Source: a virus. From it: a DNA stretch of 22,355 bases. Of the stretch, positions 8,150 to 15,356 are shown piece after piece (the stretch's first letter is position 1; every line of letters begins with the position of its first letter). The stretch spans positions 1 through 22,355 of IMG/VR virus record IMGVR_UViG_3300022868_000107. One strand, given 5' to 3'. A model generated the notes under the pieces. It was not told where the DNA came from. It searched no databases and worked only from the letters and a program-made list of their open reading frames with translations. The position numbers and the translations under genes are program-made.

Positions 8150-9370
8150 TTATAATAATTTACTATAATCAATATTATATCGTTTCATCGCGGGCTCGAG
8201 GGCATAGCGAATTCCATCGATGAAATGGTTATAAGTGTCTACAATAGAGGGCATTATGTCTCCTGTAAGTCTGTCAACCTTGTAGCTATATAACGCCATT
8301 TCGTTAGCCGTTCCAGTACAGCGCGGATGAACTATTATCTTTCGATGACTTTTCATGAAAGCGATACCATCTTCAACGCTACCTTTTCCCTTCGTACAGC
8401 CAATAATCCTTGGAAGTCCCTTTCTTTTCAAGAAAGATATTGATTCTGGTCGAGCGCAGTCGGCACGAATCACGTATTTTTCTATATCCGGTATGTGTTT
8501 TTTCACGAAATCGGCGGTGTCATCGAGTTCAAGACCTACTTTGCTGCAGTCATATTCAATATAGAGGTTTTCGTCGTGTATCCAACATTTCACTGCGGCT
8601 GTGGGATCCGTCGAAAATCCAAAATCCAGCCCGAAGTAAGCACCGTCCCAGTCTTTCTGCGGAGTAAAGTCTTCGACCGACCATTTGTTGTGGAAGACTG
8701 AGGCTTCGTCGTTTTTGAGGTAAGCGCCGTTCCACACGTGGTTATAGGTTGCTGGACTCATAATGTCGCGGTCTCTGAGGCGCTGGGCTTCCAGTACATC
8801 AGAAAACCACGGGTTTTCATGGTGAGAAATCTCTACTATGGCAGCATTCTTTGGGGGATTTTTTACGAATCTCTTATCTACTGGGCTATTTTCACGCTTA
8901 GGATTCCATATTGCTATAATCTCAGATTTGGGCGCTCTAATTGTGGGTTCAAGAGCTAGCCAACCCTCCTCACCTAGATCTTCAGCCTCTTCCACTATAC
9001 ATAAATTTATGTGGCTCAACGACTTAATAGAAGACGGGGAGTTCCTAATTCCCTTAAAGATAAAAACCGTGCCATTGGAGCCTTTTATATAATCAACACC
9101 AACGTCATAAGCAGCAGCCAACCATGGCTTTGACTCTATTGCATTTTTTAGCTCGGCATGGAAGCTGTATTTTATAGAAGACTGAAACTCTCGCACGCAT
9201 AATATTCGCAAAGGTTCTTTATATCCCCATACTGCCGCCATTAAGGCGCACGAAAATGACTTCGAGCCCCCGCGACCACCCCTGAGCGCCCTGTACCGGA
9301 AAGTCCCAAGTGGCGGAGCTAAGATAGGGATTAATTTCGGGGGCAATTCTATTTTAGCTTTTGTCATCAT
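8150..9370 (-). CDS. terL: Terminase large subunit (PBSX XtmB/Terminase_3-like)
   Basis: This 406-residue motor protein has a P-loop GGRGGSKS (residues 31-38), a Walker B strand NLCIVEEAED (122-131) with the catalytic Glu, a coupling region IIAIWNPKR (151-159), and the RNase H-like nuclease start GLDFGFSTDPTA (247-258). C-terminal segments VIRADCARPESI and DTYNHFIDGIRYALE supply further acidic residues. It translocates and cuts the concatemer at the portal. The gene overlaps the small subunit end by 17 nt. The family resemblance to PBSX-type terminases suggests, but does not prove, headful packaging. Confidence 0.93.
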   Translation of the reverse strand: MMTKAKIELPPKLIPILAPPLGTFRYRALRGGRGGSKSFSCALMAAVWGYKEPLRILCVREFQSSIKYSFHAELKNAIESKPWLAAAYDVGVDYIKGSNGTVFIFKGIRNSPSSIKSLSHINLCIVEEAEDLGEEGWLALEPTIRAPKSEIIAIWNPKRENSPVDKRFVKNPPKNAAIVEISHHENPWFSDVLEAQRLRDRDIMSPATYNHVWNGAYLKNDEASVFHNKWSVEDFTPQKDWDGAYFGLDFGFSTDPTAAVKCWIHDENLYIEYDCSKVGLELDDTADFVKKHIPDIEKYVIRADCARPESISFLKRKGLPRIIGCTKGKGSVEDGIAFMKSHRKIIVHPRCTGTANEMALYSYKVDRLTGDIMPSIVDTYNHFIDGIRYALEPAMKRYNIDYSKLL

Positions 9371-9785
9371 GAACTTTCCCGTCTACCATCGATGGCGCAA
9401 CGATCTCGATAATCGTAGGAGCTATGCTTTCACCTTTTGTCGTAACGTCGACCTTCTCGACATAAAAGCCAGAACATTTTCCACGATTAGTTTCCGCGTT
9501 GACAGCGGCGGTGAATTGACCAGCTTTTGATGCCATAGAAGATAAGATTTCAAGTCTTTCAAGGTGAGCCTCAATGCTATAGCCTACCTTATCAAGCACT
9601 GGAGCGCGTATCTCTTCGCGCCTTGCCCTTATCTTGCCGTTACTTGCAAGTATTGAAGCCTTCTCGCATATAGTCTTGTCTGTCATCTTTTCAGCGTTGT
9701 AAGCTTTCCTATAAGCGTCGGATTGGTTCATTCCCTCTTCAAGGAGCTGCGCAAACTTTTCTTGCTTCGGTGTTAAATCAGTCAA
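9354..9785 (-). CDS. terS: Terminase small subunit (PBSX XtmA/Terminase_2-like)
   Basis: The 143-residue protein opens with LTPKQEKFAQLLEEG followed by NQSDAYRKAYNAEKM and a helix-turn-helix with ANGKIRARREEI, the standard Terminase_2 pattern for DNA recognition. It begins with a TTG at 9785; AGGAG is nine nt upstream, inside the end of metK, and no Met occurs before residue 19, so the TTG start is favoured. It binds the packaging site and recruits the large subunit, encoded next with a 17-nt overlap. Confidence 0.87.
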   Translation of the reverse strand: MTDLTPKQEKFAQLLEEGMNQSDAYRKAYNAEKMTDKTICEKASILASNGKIRARREEIRAPVLDKVGYSIEAHLERLEILSSMASKAGQFTAAVNAETNRGKCSGFYVEKVDVTTKGESIAPTIIEIVAPSMVDGKVHDDKS

Positions 9786-9789
9786 AATA

Positions 9790-10971
9790 TTAAACTCCTA
9801 AATCTAAGAATCTTTTAAGGTCATTTATTCTGTCGATTTTTTCCCATGTAAATCCTTTCTCACATCTTCCAAAGTGTCCACCAGAAGCCGTATTTCTGTA
9901 TACAGGTCTTTTTAAATCAAGACTCTCAATTATTCCTCGTGGAGTCATATCGAACACATTTCTAATCGCTTTAGTTAATTGATAATCTGACACTTTTCCT
10001 GTATCAAACGTATCCACCTTTATTGACACAGGCTCTGAAACTCCGATTGCATAGGCAAGCTGTATCTCGCATCTCTTGGCAAGCCCTGCCGCGACGATGT
10101 TTTTAGCGATATATCGTGCCATATATGCACCTGACCTGTCGACCTTTGAAGGGTCTTTTCCAGAAAAGCAGCCACCACCATGACGAGCGATTCCACCGTA
10201 GGTATCGACAATGATCTTACGCCCCGTAACTCCACAGTCTCCTTTAGGACCACCTATAACGAATCGTCCTGTAGGATTTATATGGTAGAGAGTCCTATCG
10301 TCGAGAAGGTTTTCAGGGATGACATCTTTGATGAGAGCAAGCATATCCTTATGGATAGTATCATAGTCGACGTCGGCTGAGTGTTGCGTTGAGATTACGA
10401 CAGCTTCGACACGCTGAGGGGTATTATTTTCATCATATTCTACGGTTACCTGGCTTTTTGCGTCGGGACGAAGGTAGGCAATATCATCATTGACACGACG
10501 GTTTTGCAACTCTTTGATAAGAGCGTGTGATAGCATTATTGGTAACGGCATAAGTTCTGGTGTTTCATCACAAGCATATCCGAACATCATGCCCTGATCT
10601 CCAGCGCCTTGCTCTTTATGAAGCCCCTCTCCGTTTGTAACGCCTTGCGATATATCCTTAGACTGCTTCTTGATATTGACAAGTACAGCACAGGACTCCG
10701 AGTCGAATCCTAAAGATGAATCATTATATCCAATTTCTTTAATAACATTTTTTGCTATATCTGAGCAATTAACGTAAGTCTTTGTTGTTATCTCACCAGA
10801 TATCACAACAAGTCCTGTTGATACAAGTGTTTCACATGCAACTCGAGATTCTGGATCATCGGTGAGACATGCATCAAGAACGGCGTCTGATATCTGGTCT
10901 GCTATTTTATCAGGATGACCCATCGAAACGGATTCAGATGTGAAAAATGATATTGATCTTGAATTTTCCAT
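9790..10971 (-). CDS. metK: S-adenosylmethionine synthetase
   Basis: Makes SAM from methionine and ATP. It is full length (393 residues; bacterial enzymes about 380-400) with all main signatures in order: [17 protein letters not shown] with His19 and Asp21, [54 protein letters not shown] and [19 protein letters not shown]. The usual GGGAFSGKDP has Cys for Ala here. No damage is visible, so the enzyme should be active. It lies between a DNA methyltransferase gene (24 nt upstream) and terS (stop 4 nt away), inside the late operon, and is unusual cargo for a phage. AAGGGG precedes the ATG by ten nt. Confidence 0.96.
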   Translation of the reverse strand: MENSRSISFFTSESVSMGHPDKIADQISDAVLDACLTDDPESRVACETLVSTGLVVISGEITTKTYVNCSDIAKNVIKEIGYNDSSLGFDSESCAVLVNIKKQSKDISQGVTNGEGLHKEQGAGDQGMMFGYACDETPELMPLPIMLSHALIKELQNRRVNDDIAYLRPDAKSQVTVEYDENNTPQRVEAVVISTQHSADVDYDTIHKDMLALIKDVIPENLLDDRTLYHINPTGRFVIGGPKGDCGVTGRKIIVDTYGGIARHGGGCFSGKDPSKVDRSGAYMARYIAKNIVAAGLAKRCEIQLAYAIGVSEPVSIKVDTFDTGKVSDYQLTKAIRNVFDMTPRGIIESLDLKRPVYRNTASGGHFGRCEKGFTWEKIDRINDLKRFLDLGV

Positions 10972-10994
10972 TTATATATTACCCCTTGATCTTG

Positions 10995-12230
10995 CTAAGA
11001 TCTTAAAACACCAAAATTTATCCCTGTTTTTTCATTAGTAGCCTGCTTCCCTGTAAAATCCTGCCATCTATTTATTATGACGTCACAATACCTCGGATCT
11101 AGCTCAATAGAATAACTTGTCCTTCCAGTCTTTTCACATGCCAATACTGTTGTTCCTGATCCGCAAAACCCGTCAAAAACAACAGCTCCTTTCCTTGAGC
11201 TATTAGTGACTAAGTACTCAAAAAGAGCTACAGGCTTCATTGTAGGATGTTCAGCATTTCTTTGAGGTCTGTCAAATTCAAGAAGCGTTGTTTGTTTTCT
11301 ATCAGTTTCCCACGTATGAGCAGCTCCATCTTTCCATCCATAAAGACATGGCTCATGCTGCCAATGATAATCCTGACGTCCTAAAACAAATGCATTCTTA
11401 GCCCATATCAGGCATTGTCTTACTTTTAAACCAACATCTCTACATGTACCTCTGAAATTATACCCTTCTGAATCAGCATGCCAAATGTAAAACGATGCGC
11501 CCTCTTTCATTATATTATGTGCAGATGAATAGCTATCTTTAAGAAACGACCTGAAACTTTCGTCATTCATCGAGTCATTTTCTATTGTTAATGAGTCCGC
11601 AGTCTTTCCCTCGTAAGCAACATTATAAGGAGGGTCAGTCAACCATAAATCAGCTTTAACATTACCCATAAATGATTCAACTAATTCAATATCAGTGCTG
11701 CTTCCACATAAAAGCCTGTGATCTCCAAGCTTCCATATATCCCCTACCCTTGACATAGGCTTTTCTGGCAACTCTGGAAGCTCGTCAGGATCAGTAAGAC
11801 CCTCTGTTCCTCCCTCTCCATCTTTTTCAAACCCTATCTCTTCGAAGTCTTTTTCAGTAAAACCAGTAGTATCAACATCAAATCCAAGAGCCGAAATCTC
11901 TTCAAACTCTATGCGAAGTAGTTCATTATCCCACTCTGCAAACTCTGCCATCTTATTCACAGATATGCGAAATGCTTTCAGTTTTGCTTCTGTCATGTCA
12001 TCAGAAATAATGACAGGGACTTTTGCCATATTTAATTTTTTAGCAGCTTTAAGACGAAGGTGACCGTCAATTATAGTACCGTCTGACTTAACCAATATCG
12101 GTATTCTAAAACCAAATTCTCGTATACCTGCGGCGAAATTATCTACTGCGTGATCGTTTTTCCTAGGATTCCTTGCGTACTCGATCAATCTTTCGATATC
12201 CCAGTACTCTATCTCCATCTTTTCTTCCAT
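10995..12230 (-). CDS. ParB-domain DNA methyltransferase fusion (beta-class N6/N4 amino MTase)
   Basis: 411 residues in two parts. Residues 1-130 form a ParB/Srx-like domain with GTIIDGHLRLKAAKKLN (51-67). Residues 160-410 are an amino-methyltransferase with DPPY (199-202), then HPTMKPV (328-334), then FDGFCGSGTT (352-361) and ELDPRYCD (376-383). Motif IV precedes motif I, which defines the beta class. It should methylate adenine or cytosine amino groups in a specific DNA site using SAM. No cognate endonuclease is seen, so it is an orphan. A strong site (AAGGA, six nt) precedes the ATG. The ParB part may aid DNA scanning or binding; that is inferred. Confidence 0.92.
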   Translation of the reverse strand: MEEKMEIEYWDIERLIEYARNPRKNDHAVDNFAAGIREFGFRIPILVKSDGTIIDGHLRLKAAKKLNMAKVPVIISDDMTEAKLKAFRISVNKMAEFAEWDNELLRIEFEEISALGFDVDTTGFTEKDFEEIGFEKDGEGGTEGLTDPDELPELPEKPMSRVGDIWKLGDHRLLCGSSTDIELVESFMGNVKADLWLTDPPYNVAYEGKTADSLTIENDSMNDESFRSFLKDSYSSAHNIMKEGASFYIWHADSEGYNFRGTCRDVGLKVRQCLIWAKNAFVLGRQDYHWQHEPCLYGWKDGAAHTWETDRKQTTLLEFDRPQRNAEHPTMKPVALFEYLVTNSSRKGAVVFDGFCGSGTTVLACEKTGRTSYSIELDPRYCDVIINRWQDFTGKQATNEKTGINFGVLRS

Positions 12231-12231
12231 C

Positions 12232-12378
12232 TTAATTCCTTCCTTCCAAATTGTTTTGCTTCGAGGTGCAATGTACTATATCTCCGAGAGGGGTGCAATA
12301 TCGATCCGAGCCTTCTAGAACGCCGCTCGCTGTTCCATCTGGAATGTCTGTTGTCGTAATGCTTTCGTCTTTACTCAA
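12232..12378 (-). CDS. 48-residue small protein, TTG start, overlapping neighbours
   Basis: An open frame from a TTG at 12378 to a TAA ending just before the methyltransferase start. The TTG has a textbook ribosome site (AAGGGG, seven nt) lying inside the end of the preceding gene, which it overlaps by 8 nt. Its own end carries the GGAAGGAAGGA used by the methyltransferase. The protein (SKDESITTTDIPDGTASG, then a DRYCTPLGDIVHC segment with two Cys) is not one I recognise. The packing of signals supports a real gene. Confidence 0.55.
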   Translation of the reverse strand: MSKDESITTTDIPDGTASGVLEGSDRYCTPLGDIVHCTSKQNNLEGRN

Positions 12379-12526
12379 TGCCTATCCCCTTCAGCTCTCC
12401 GTAAGTCTTTTCATGTAGCTCTATCATATTTTTGAAGATATAGTACGTTGATCGCATCTCATCTATTGTCTTCCTCATCGAGGCTATCTCAGCCTTTAAA
12501 GCCTCAATTTCTTCTTTATCACTCAT
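12371..12526 (-). CDS. 51-residue coiled-coil small protein
   Basis: An ATG at 12526 overlaps the upstream stop (ATGAGTGA), so translation is probably coupled. The protein is almost entirely helical and heptad-like: MSDKEEIEALKAEIASMRKT, then IDEMRSTYYIFKNMIELHEK. It resembles short phage coiled-coil proteins without known function. The gene ends in a frame that supplies the ribosome site for the next small gene. Confidence 0.6.
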   Translation of the reverse strand: MSDKEEIEALKAEIASMRKTIDEMRSTYYIFKNMIELHEKTYGELKGIGIE

Positions 12527-12716
12527 CGCTGCTACTTCTTACAAGATCAGGCTTCCACAACTCCTCACCATCAACTATCTCTGGCGTACAGCTATCGAAA
12601 GCGATGTAATAGTGTTCTTCCCCAATCGTACAACCTCCGAAATGTCTAGCGGTTGAAAGCTGGGAGTTTGTCCAGGTCTCGTACGGTATTCTATCTGGGT
12701 ATTTAATCATTGCCAT
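12519..12716 (-). CDS. 65-residue small phage protein, unknown
   Basis: Product begins MAMIKYPDRIPYETWTNSQL and continues with two Cys (GGCTIGEE and DSCTPEIVDG) and aromatic residues (HYYIAF, LWKPDL). I recognise no family. Starts at 12716 or 12710, overlapping the end of the gene before it, with AGAAG upstream of the second. It is the second of four tiny overlapping genes leading into the methyltransferase. Confidence 0.6.
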   Translation of the reverse strand: MAMIKYPDRIPYETWTNSQLSTARHFGGCTIGEEHYYIAFDSCTPEIVDGEELWKPDLVRSSSDE

Positions 12717-12876
12717 CTTCTATGATTGTAGCGAGTTCGCTGATCTTTGAATCAGTATCGCTGAGCGAAGCTGGAGGTGTTTGTGTCATGTATCTTTCTA
12801 CTGTATCATTTGCATAAGCATACCAATGAACGCTTGATACTGTTTCTTGTCGTTGTAAATTTGGTGTTGCTTCCAT
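12703..12876 (-). CDS. 57-residue small protein, unknown
   Basis: The ATG at 12876 has AAAGGA six nt upstream; the frame ends with a TAA at 12703 and overlaps the next gene by 14 nt. The product starts MEATPNLQRQETVSSVHWYA and has a low-complexity middle (TQTPPASLSDTDSKISELAT) with an acidic end. No family is recognised. It is the first gene of the small-gene string after the tRNA. Confidence 0.6.
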   Translation of the reverse strand: MEATPNLQRQETVSSVHWYAYANDTVERYMTQTPPASLSDTDSKISELATIIEDGND

Positions 12877-13066
12877 GATATTTCCTTTGTTTTGTATTTT
12901 TAAAAATACGACGCGGGTAATTACTCCCGCGCCACCTTCTAGGATCCACTACAGATTTCCAGATTGACTCTTACGTCACTAGTAAACGTCTTCGTCTCAC
13001 AGCATATCTGATATGATAGTGCATTGTCTATCATCCAGCTCGCGACTGCTGGTCTGAAGGAATTAA
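12877..13066. other. Gap between tRNA and small genes with several short inverted repeats
   Basis: No convincing gene is seen in these 190 nt. On the minus strand there is a 7-bp stem (ATGATAG with CTATCAT, around 13019-13034 on the plus strand numbering), a CCAGC/GCTGG hairpin just after the tRNA, and ACGT half-sites around a CTAGT core near 12973-12990. A 31-codon frame starting with the ATG at 13034 ends in this gap but lacks a usable ribosome site. The stretch may be an RNA-processing leader or the remains of further tRNA-like genes. Confidence 0.35.
12894..12931 (-). terminator. GC hairpin with T-run, terminator- or attenuator-like
   Basis: Minus strand: CGCGGG and CCCGCG (12931-12926 and 12917-12912) form a 6-bp all-GC stem with an 8-nt loop, followed by TCGTATTTTT. 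The T-run is half of a perfect 16-bp palindrome (GTATTTTTAAAAATAC, 12894-12909). It lies 18-36 nt before the start of the 57-residue gene, so it may attenuate read-through into the methyltransferase operon. Confidence 0.42.
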
Positions 13067-13143
13067 ACCGCGGAGCCGGACTTGAACCGGCGACCTAGTG
13101 AAGGATTTCCCCCATCTCTCTCTACCAACTGAGCTATCCGCGC
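13067..13143 (-). tRNA. tRNA-like gene with aberrant anticodon arm, possibly tRNA-Phe(GAA)
   Basis: The minus strand has TAGCTCAGTTGGTAGAG (box A-like D arm) and a perfect T arm (GCCGG-TTCAAGT-CCGGC), with AGGTC just before it and an acceptor stem of six bp plus a G-G mismatch at position 1. Between D arm and T arm there are 26 nt instead of the usual 22. The best anticodon stem I find is GATGG/CCTTC with one T-T mismatch and the loop GGGAAAT, giving GAA (Phe), but position 33 is G rather than T. No CCA is encoded. It is either a degenerate or unusual phage tRNA; the isotype is uncertain. Confidence 0.6.
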
Positions 13144-13147
13144 TTGT

Positions 13148-13555
13148 CTAGTATTTTAATTTAATGCATGTTCTCGGTATCTCACTATACAGCTTTTTAG
13201 CCTCTACTTTCCATATCTGATTGTCATCGTGGTATATCAAACCCGACATTACATCAAAAAAAAGCTTCTGTGCATTATCAATATCGATTTTCTTCGTGTG
13301 CTTGATTCTGTTCTCAAGCATTAACACCCGATTACGCTTTGTGGTGCTTTTGACAATGGGCATATAAAAGACGATATCAACTTCTATTGCTGAATGTATG
13401 ATATCACCCTTAAACTGCTGTGAGATTATATTACCGATGGACTTCTTCATCTTCGCCGCCGGATCGTAAACCCTCGTAAACCCACCGCATCGCGAAAACC
13501 TGGGACGTGGCTGCCCCTTCGGATCTCCTGGTACTGTAATCGTTATCTCCGGCAT
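13148..13555 (-). CDS. rusA: RusA-type Holliday junction resolvase
   Basis: About 135 residues with the RusA layout: GDPKGQPRPRFSRCGGFTRV near the N-terminus, then HTKKIDIDNAQKLFFDVMSG and YHDDNQIWKV. The Asp residues of IDIDN and HDD are the expected metal ligands. The enzyme cuts four-way junctions made during replication and recombination so that DNA can be packaged. I start at the ATG at 13555, five nt after GGGG; a GTG at 13561 would add two residues. It follows a strong promoter and precedes the tRNA by 5 nt. Confidence 0.9.
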   Translation of the reverse strand: MPEITITVPGDPKGQPRPRFSRCGGFTRVYDPAAKMKKSIGNIISQQFKGDIIHSAIEVDIVFYMPIVKSTTKRNRVLMLENRIKHTKKIDIDNAQKLFFDVMSGLIYHDDNQIWKVEAKKLYSEIPRTCIKLKY

Positions 13556-13656
13556 AATCACCCCAAAGATTAAGCATCGTCTTCGTTACACTATTATTGA
13601 AACCCTTGCGATTCCGTAGTTCAATAGCTTTAAATTGCGTTGTCAAGTATGTCACG

Positions 13657-13685
13657 ATTATATCATAAAGCCTTTACTATGTCTA
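13657..13685 (-). promoter_or_regulatory. Strong sigma-70-like promoter for rusA and downstream genes
   Basis: On the minus strand TAGACA (13685-13680) and a perfect TATAAT (13662-13657) are spaced by 17 bp, about 100 nt before rusA. This is one of the best consensus promoters in the window. It could drive rusA, the tRNA, the small genes, the methyltransferase, metK and the packaging genes as one long transcript. The region 13562-13740 otherwise holds no supported gene. Confidence 0.7.
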
Positions 13686-13740
13686 TCAGCGTATTGTTTT
13701 CGATGATTTTATTTCTCTTTTGCACCGATACAAAGATCAA

Positions 13741-13956
13741 CTAACGTATTATCATTACAAGCATGATAAAAAGCACAAAAAGAAAACCCGTAAAAATAAG
13801 CTTTGCCTTTGCCCAGTTTGCAAGATTTCGATTAGTGTTTCCGCTAAATGCGAGTATAAGCAACGTTATAATACTCACGAACGGTATTATCGATAAAAAA
13901 AGCATGCCGACCCACTCTCCTACTGAAACTTCTTCGTTGTTGTTGTTTTGTATCAT
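13741..13956 (-). CDS. Small membrane protein with two transmembrane helices
   Basis: This 71-residue protein has a polar Asn/Glu-rich start (MIQNNNNEEVSVGEW), a first membrane helix MLFLSIIPFVSIITLLILAF (18-37), a loop GNTNRNLANWAKAK, and a second helix LIFTGFLFVLFIMLVMII (53-70). It is similar in style to short membrane proteins seen in prophages, without a known function; a holin would be possible, but there is no endolysin beside it. The start overlaps the upstream stop as ATGA. It is the last gene of a seven-gene string. Confidence 0.68.
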   Translation of the reverse strand: MIQNNNNEEVSVGEWVGMLFLSIIPFVSIITLLILAFSGNTNRNLANWAKAKLIFTGFLFVLFIMLVMIIR

Positions 13957-14159
13957 TTTCCCTTCTCCTGTTGTTTTATTAGCTTGTCGACTTGATCTTC
14001 TACATCTTCAATTCTTTTATATATAGAAACGAACGACTTTAAGAATTGTGAAAGTATATCCTTTTGATGGTCAACACATTCAGCCTGTGACTCCGCTATT
14101 TCTAATAACCGTTTTATGTTATTCTCGATTTTCTCGTGTTTATCAAATCCGCAACCCAT
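13953..14159 (-). CDS. 68-residue coiled-coil protein, unknown
   Basis: I start at the ATG at 14159, which has AAGGA six nt upstream; an earlier ATG at 14189 lacks such a site. The product is helical, with MGCGFDKHEKIENNIKRLLE followed by heptad-like segments and an end in KRIEDVEDQVDKLIKQQEKG. The MGC start is also compatible with membrane anchoring by the Cys, but no signal peptide is present. It overlaps the following membrane-protein gene by 4 nt, so the two may work together. Confidence 0.62.
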   Translation of the reverse strand: MGCGFDKHEKIENNIKRLLEIAESQAECVDHQKDILSQFLKSFVSIYKRIEDVEDQVDKLIKQQEKGK

Positions 14160-14160
14160 C

Positions 14161-14271
14161 TTATTTCCTTCCCCTACGTTTAATATCATTTTTTAAATCC
14201 TGAGTTCTCATGTGTATACAACCGCAACTGAACCCGCCGACCCAAGCTACTATTGCAATAAGTATCATCAT
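14161..14271 (-). CDS. 36-residue single-helix membrane peptide
   Basis: A short gene: ATGATG at 14271 overlaps the preceding stop (TGA within ATGATGA), and AAGGA lies eight nt upstream inside the previous gene. The peptide starts with a hydrophobic helix (MMILIAIVAWVGGFSCGC) and ends in a basic tail (NDIKRRGRK), which would put the tail in the cytoplasm. Function unknown; small phage membrane peptides can be lysis- or exclusion-related. Confidence 0.6.
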   Translation of the reverse strand: MMILIAIVAWVGGFSCGCIHMRTQDLKNDIKRRGRK

Positions 14272-14513
14272 CTCTTTGTTCCTTCTAGTTCTTTATTGAG
14301 CGGCGTTCTTGGATCGATTGCGAATAAGCATTCCTTCACCTTCATAAGTGCGAAAAAAAAGTGTTCTTTTCTATCCTCAACACATACGCAATTTACTAGT
14401 TCCCCTATGTCTCTTAATATAGAGTGCATTTCTTTGTGTTGCCTATTTATTCTTTCTTCTATTGTTTCGTCTTTGTAATATTCATCATCATAATGATCGT
14501 AATCTTGTTCCAT
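14268..14513 (-). CDS. 81-residue acidic-to-basic small protein, unknown
   Basis: Starts with an acidic, Tyr-rich stretch (MEQDYDHYDDEYYKDETIEE) followed by a helical part containing NCVCVED and HFFFALMKVKECLFAIDPRT. No family recognised. AAGGA lies seven nt before the ATG. Its end overlaps the 36-residue membrane peptide gene. Confidence 0.62.
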   Translation of the reverse strand: MEQDYDHYDDEYYKDETIEERINRQHKEMHSILRDIGELVNCVCVEDRKEHFFFALMKVKECLFAIDPRTPLNKELEGTKR

Positions 14514-14517
14514 GCTA

Positions 14518-14739
14518 TTATCCTTTTTTAATTTGTTGTATTCTTCCCTCTAGCACGTATTTTTCGTGACTGAGATAATATATTGCATGTTTTGCGTCGT
14601 TGTTAGACAGTGAGCCAAGAGCGACACTAGCTACGATGTCATCGAGTGCGATAACGCACTCTTTGAGAGTAGTGCGTAGTCGTGAGAGATCCGCGATCGT
14701 GTCGTTAAAGTTGCTGATTTCGGAGATATTCATCGTCAT
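14518..14739 (-). CDS. 73-residue helical small protein, unknown
   Basis: Several in-frame ATGs are clustered at the start (14751, 14745, 14739, 14733). Only the one at 14739 has a good ribosome site (GAGGA, five nt), so I use it; the one at 14751 overlaps the upstream stop as ATGA. The product has a helical centre (ADLSRLRTTLKECVIALDDI) and ends in KKG. No family recognised. It ends 4 nt before the next gene start. Confidence 0.6.
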   Translation of the reverse strand: MTMNISEISNFNDTIADLSRLRTTLKECVIALDDIVASVALGSLSNNDAKHAIYYLSHEKYVLEGRIQQIKKG

Positions 14740-14747
14740 TTTCATCC

Positions 14748-15023
14748 TCATTTATAATATCGCTGACTCAAATCCCAGTCCATCAAAGCTTCTAGTTCTT
14801 CTCTTGTCTCCGTCTTATTAGCCATTCCTGCTCTCACTTCGCAACCCTCTATTATTATAGAACTTCCGTCCGTGAAGAATACAGTTGTTTCACCTTCGCA
14901 CCAGTCTTGATCTATTTCATCTACTCTTTCGTCGCTAAAAGTAGCTTCTGAGTTTGTTACGCCCAGCATATTGATCACTTCTTCTTTTGTGTTATTAGTT
15001 GTGATTTCTGTTGCTATGTTCAT
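14748..15023 (-). CDS. 91-residue acidic protein, unknown
   Basis: Acidic protein with a central beta-like segment (GETTVFFTDGSSIIIEGCEV, residues 44-63) and a helical end (TREELEALMDWDLSQRYYK). I see no known family. GGGG lies seven nt before the ATG. The leader immediately before this start is nearly repeated in front of the 65-residue gene upstream, suggesting a shared translational signal. Confidence 0.62.
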   Translation of the reverse strand: MNIATEITTNNTKEEVINMLGVTNSEATFSDERVDEIDQDWCEGETTVFFTDGSSIIIEGCEVRAGMANKTETREELEALMDWDLSQRYYK

Positions 15024-15051
15024 CGTATTGCCCCGTGTTGTTGTTTTGTTC

Positions 15052-15249
15052 TTACATGTAAATTAAAGTTGAATACTTCTTGCTATCGTCTATATAGTCA
15101 ATTTTAGCTCCACATTCACTATTGCTTATCTTTAGCAGTTCTCTAGCCATCTTTTTTGCCTCTTTGTATGTTGCACTATAACCTATCGGTGAAAAGCATT
15201 TAGTGTATTTATTGACTGTGCTGATTCTGTATTCTCTGCTGTATTTCAT
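15052..15249 (-). CDS. 65-residue small basic protein, unknown
   Basis: Product MKYSREYRISTVNKYTKCFS, followed by a helical segment EAKKMARELLKISN and a Cys near the end. It could be a small alpha-beta domain. AAGGAG is seven nt before the ATG. It is the first gene of the leftward string that runs to 13741, directly behind a predicted promoter. Confidence 0.6.
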   Translation of the reverse strand: MKYSREYRISTVNKYTKCFSPIGYSATYKEAKKMARELLKISNSECGAKIDYIDDSKKYSTLIYM

Positions 15250-15283
15250 TGTATTGCTCCTTGTGTTGTTGTTTTATAGTTTA

Positions 15284-15312
15284 ATAATACAATAATACAA
15301 CATTAACCACAA
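15284..15312 (-). promoter_or_regulatory. Leftward promoter for the small-gene string
   Basis: Minus strand: TTGTGG (15312-15307), 17 bp, TATTAT (15289-15284), about 35 nt before the first gene. The spacer and -10 box consist of a tandem 8-bp repeat (AATAATAC twice on the plus strand, 15283-15298), possibly a regulator site. The -35 box is weak (three of six). Confidence 0.4.
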
Positions 15313-15356
15313 CCTCTTTCTTTTTTTTATCATCTTTTTCTTCCACAATCTTTTAC

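Noticed and set aside
10020-10253. 77-codon minus-strand frame within metK
   Set aside because: Out-of-frame shadow of the full-length metK gene.
12939-13034. 31-codon minus-strand frame in the gap after the tRNA
   Set aside because: No ribosome site at a usable distance, and the DNA is taken up by short inverted repeats; treated as non-coding.
13431-13655. 74-codon minus-strand frame overlapping the start of rusA
   Set aside because: It starts right at the promoter -10 region, has no ribosome site, and its second half is an out-of-frame reading of the clearly real rusA gene.
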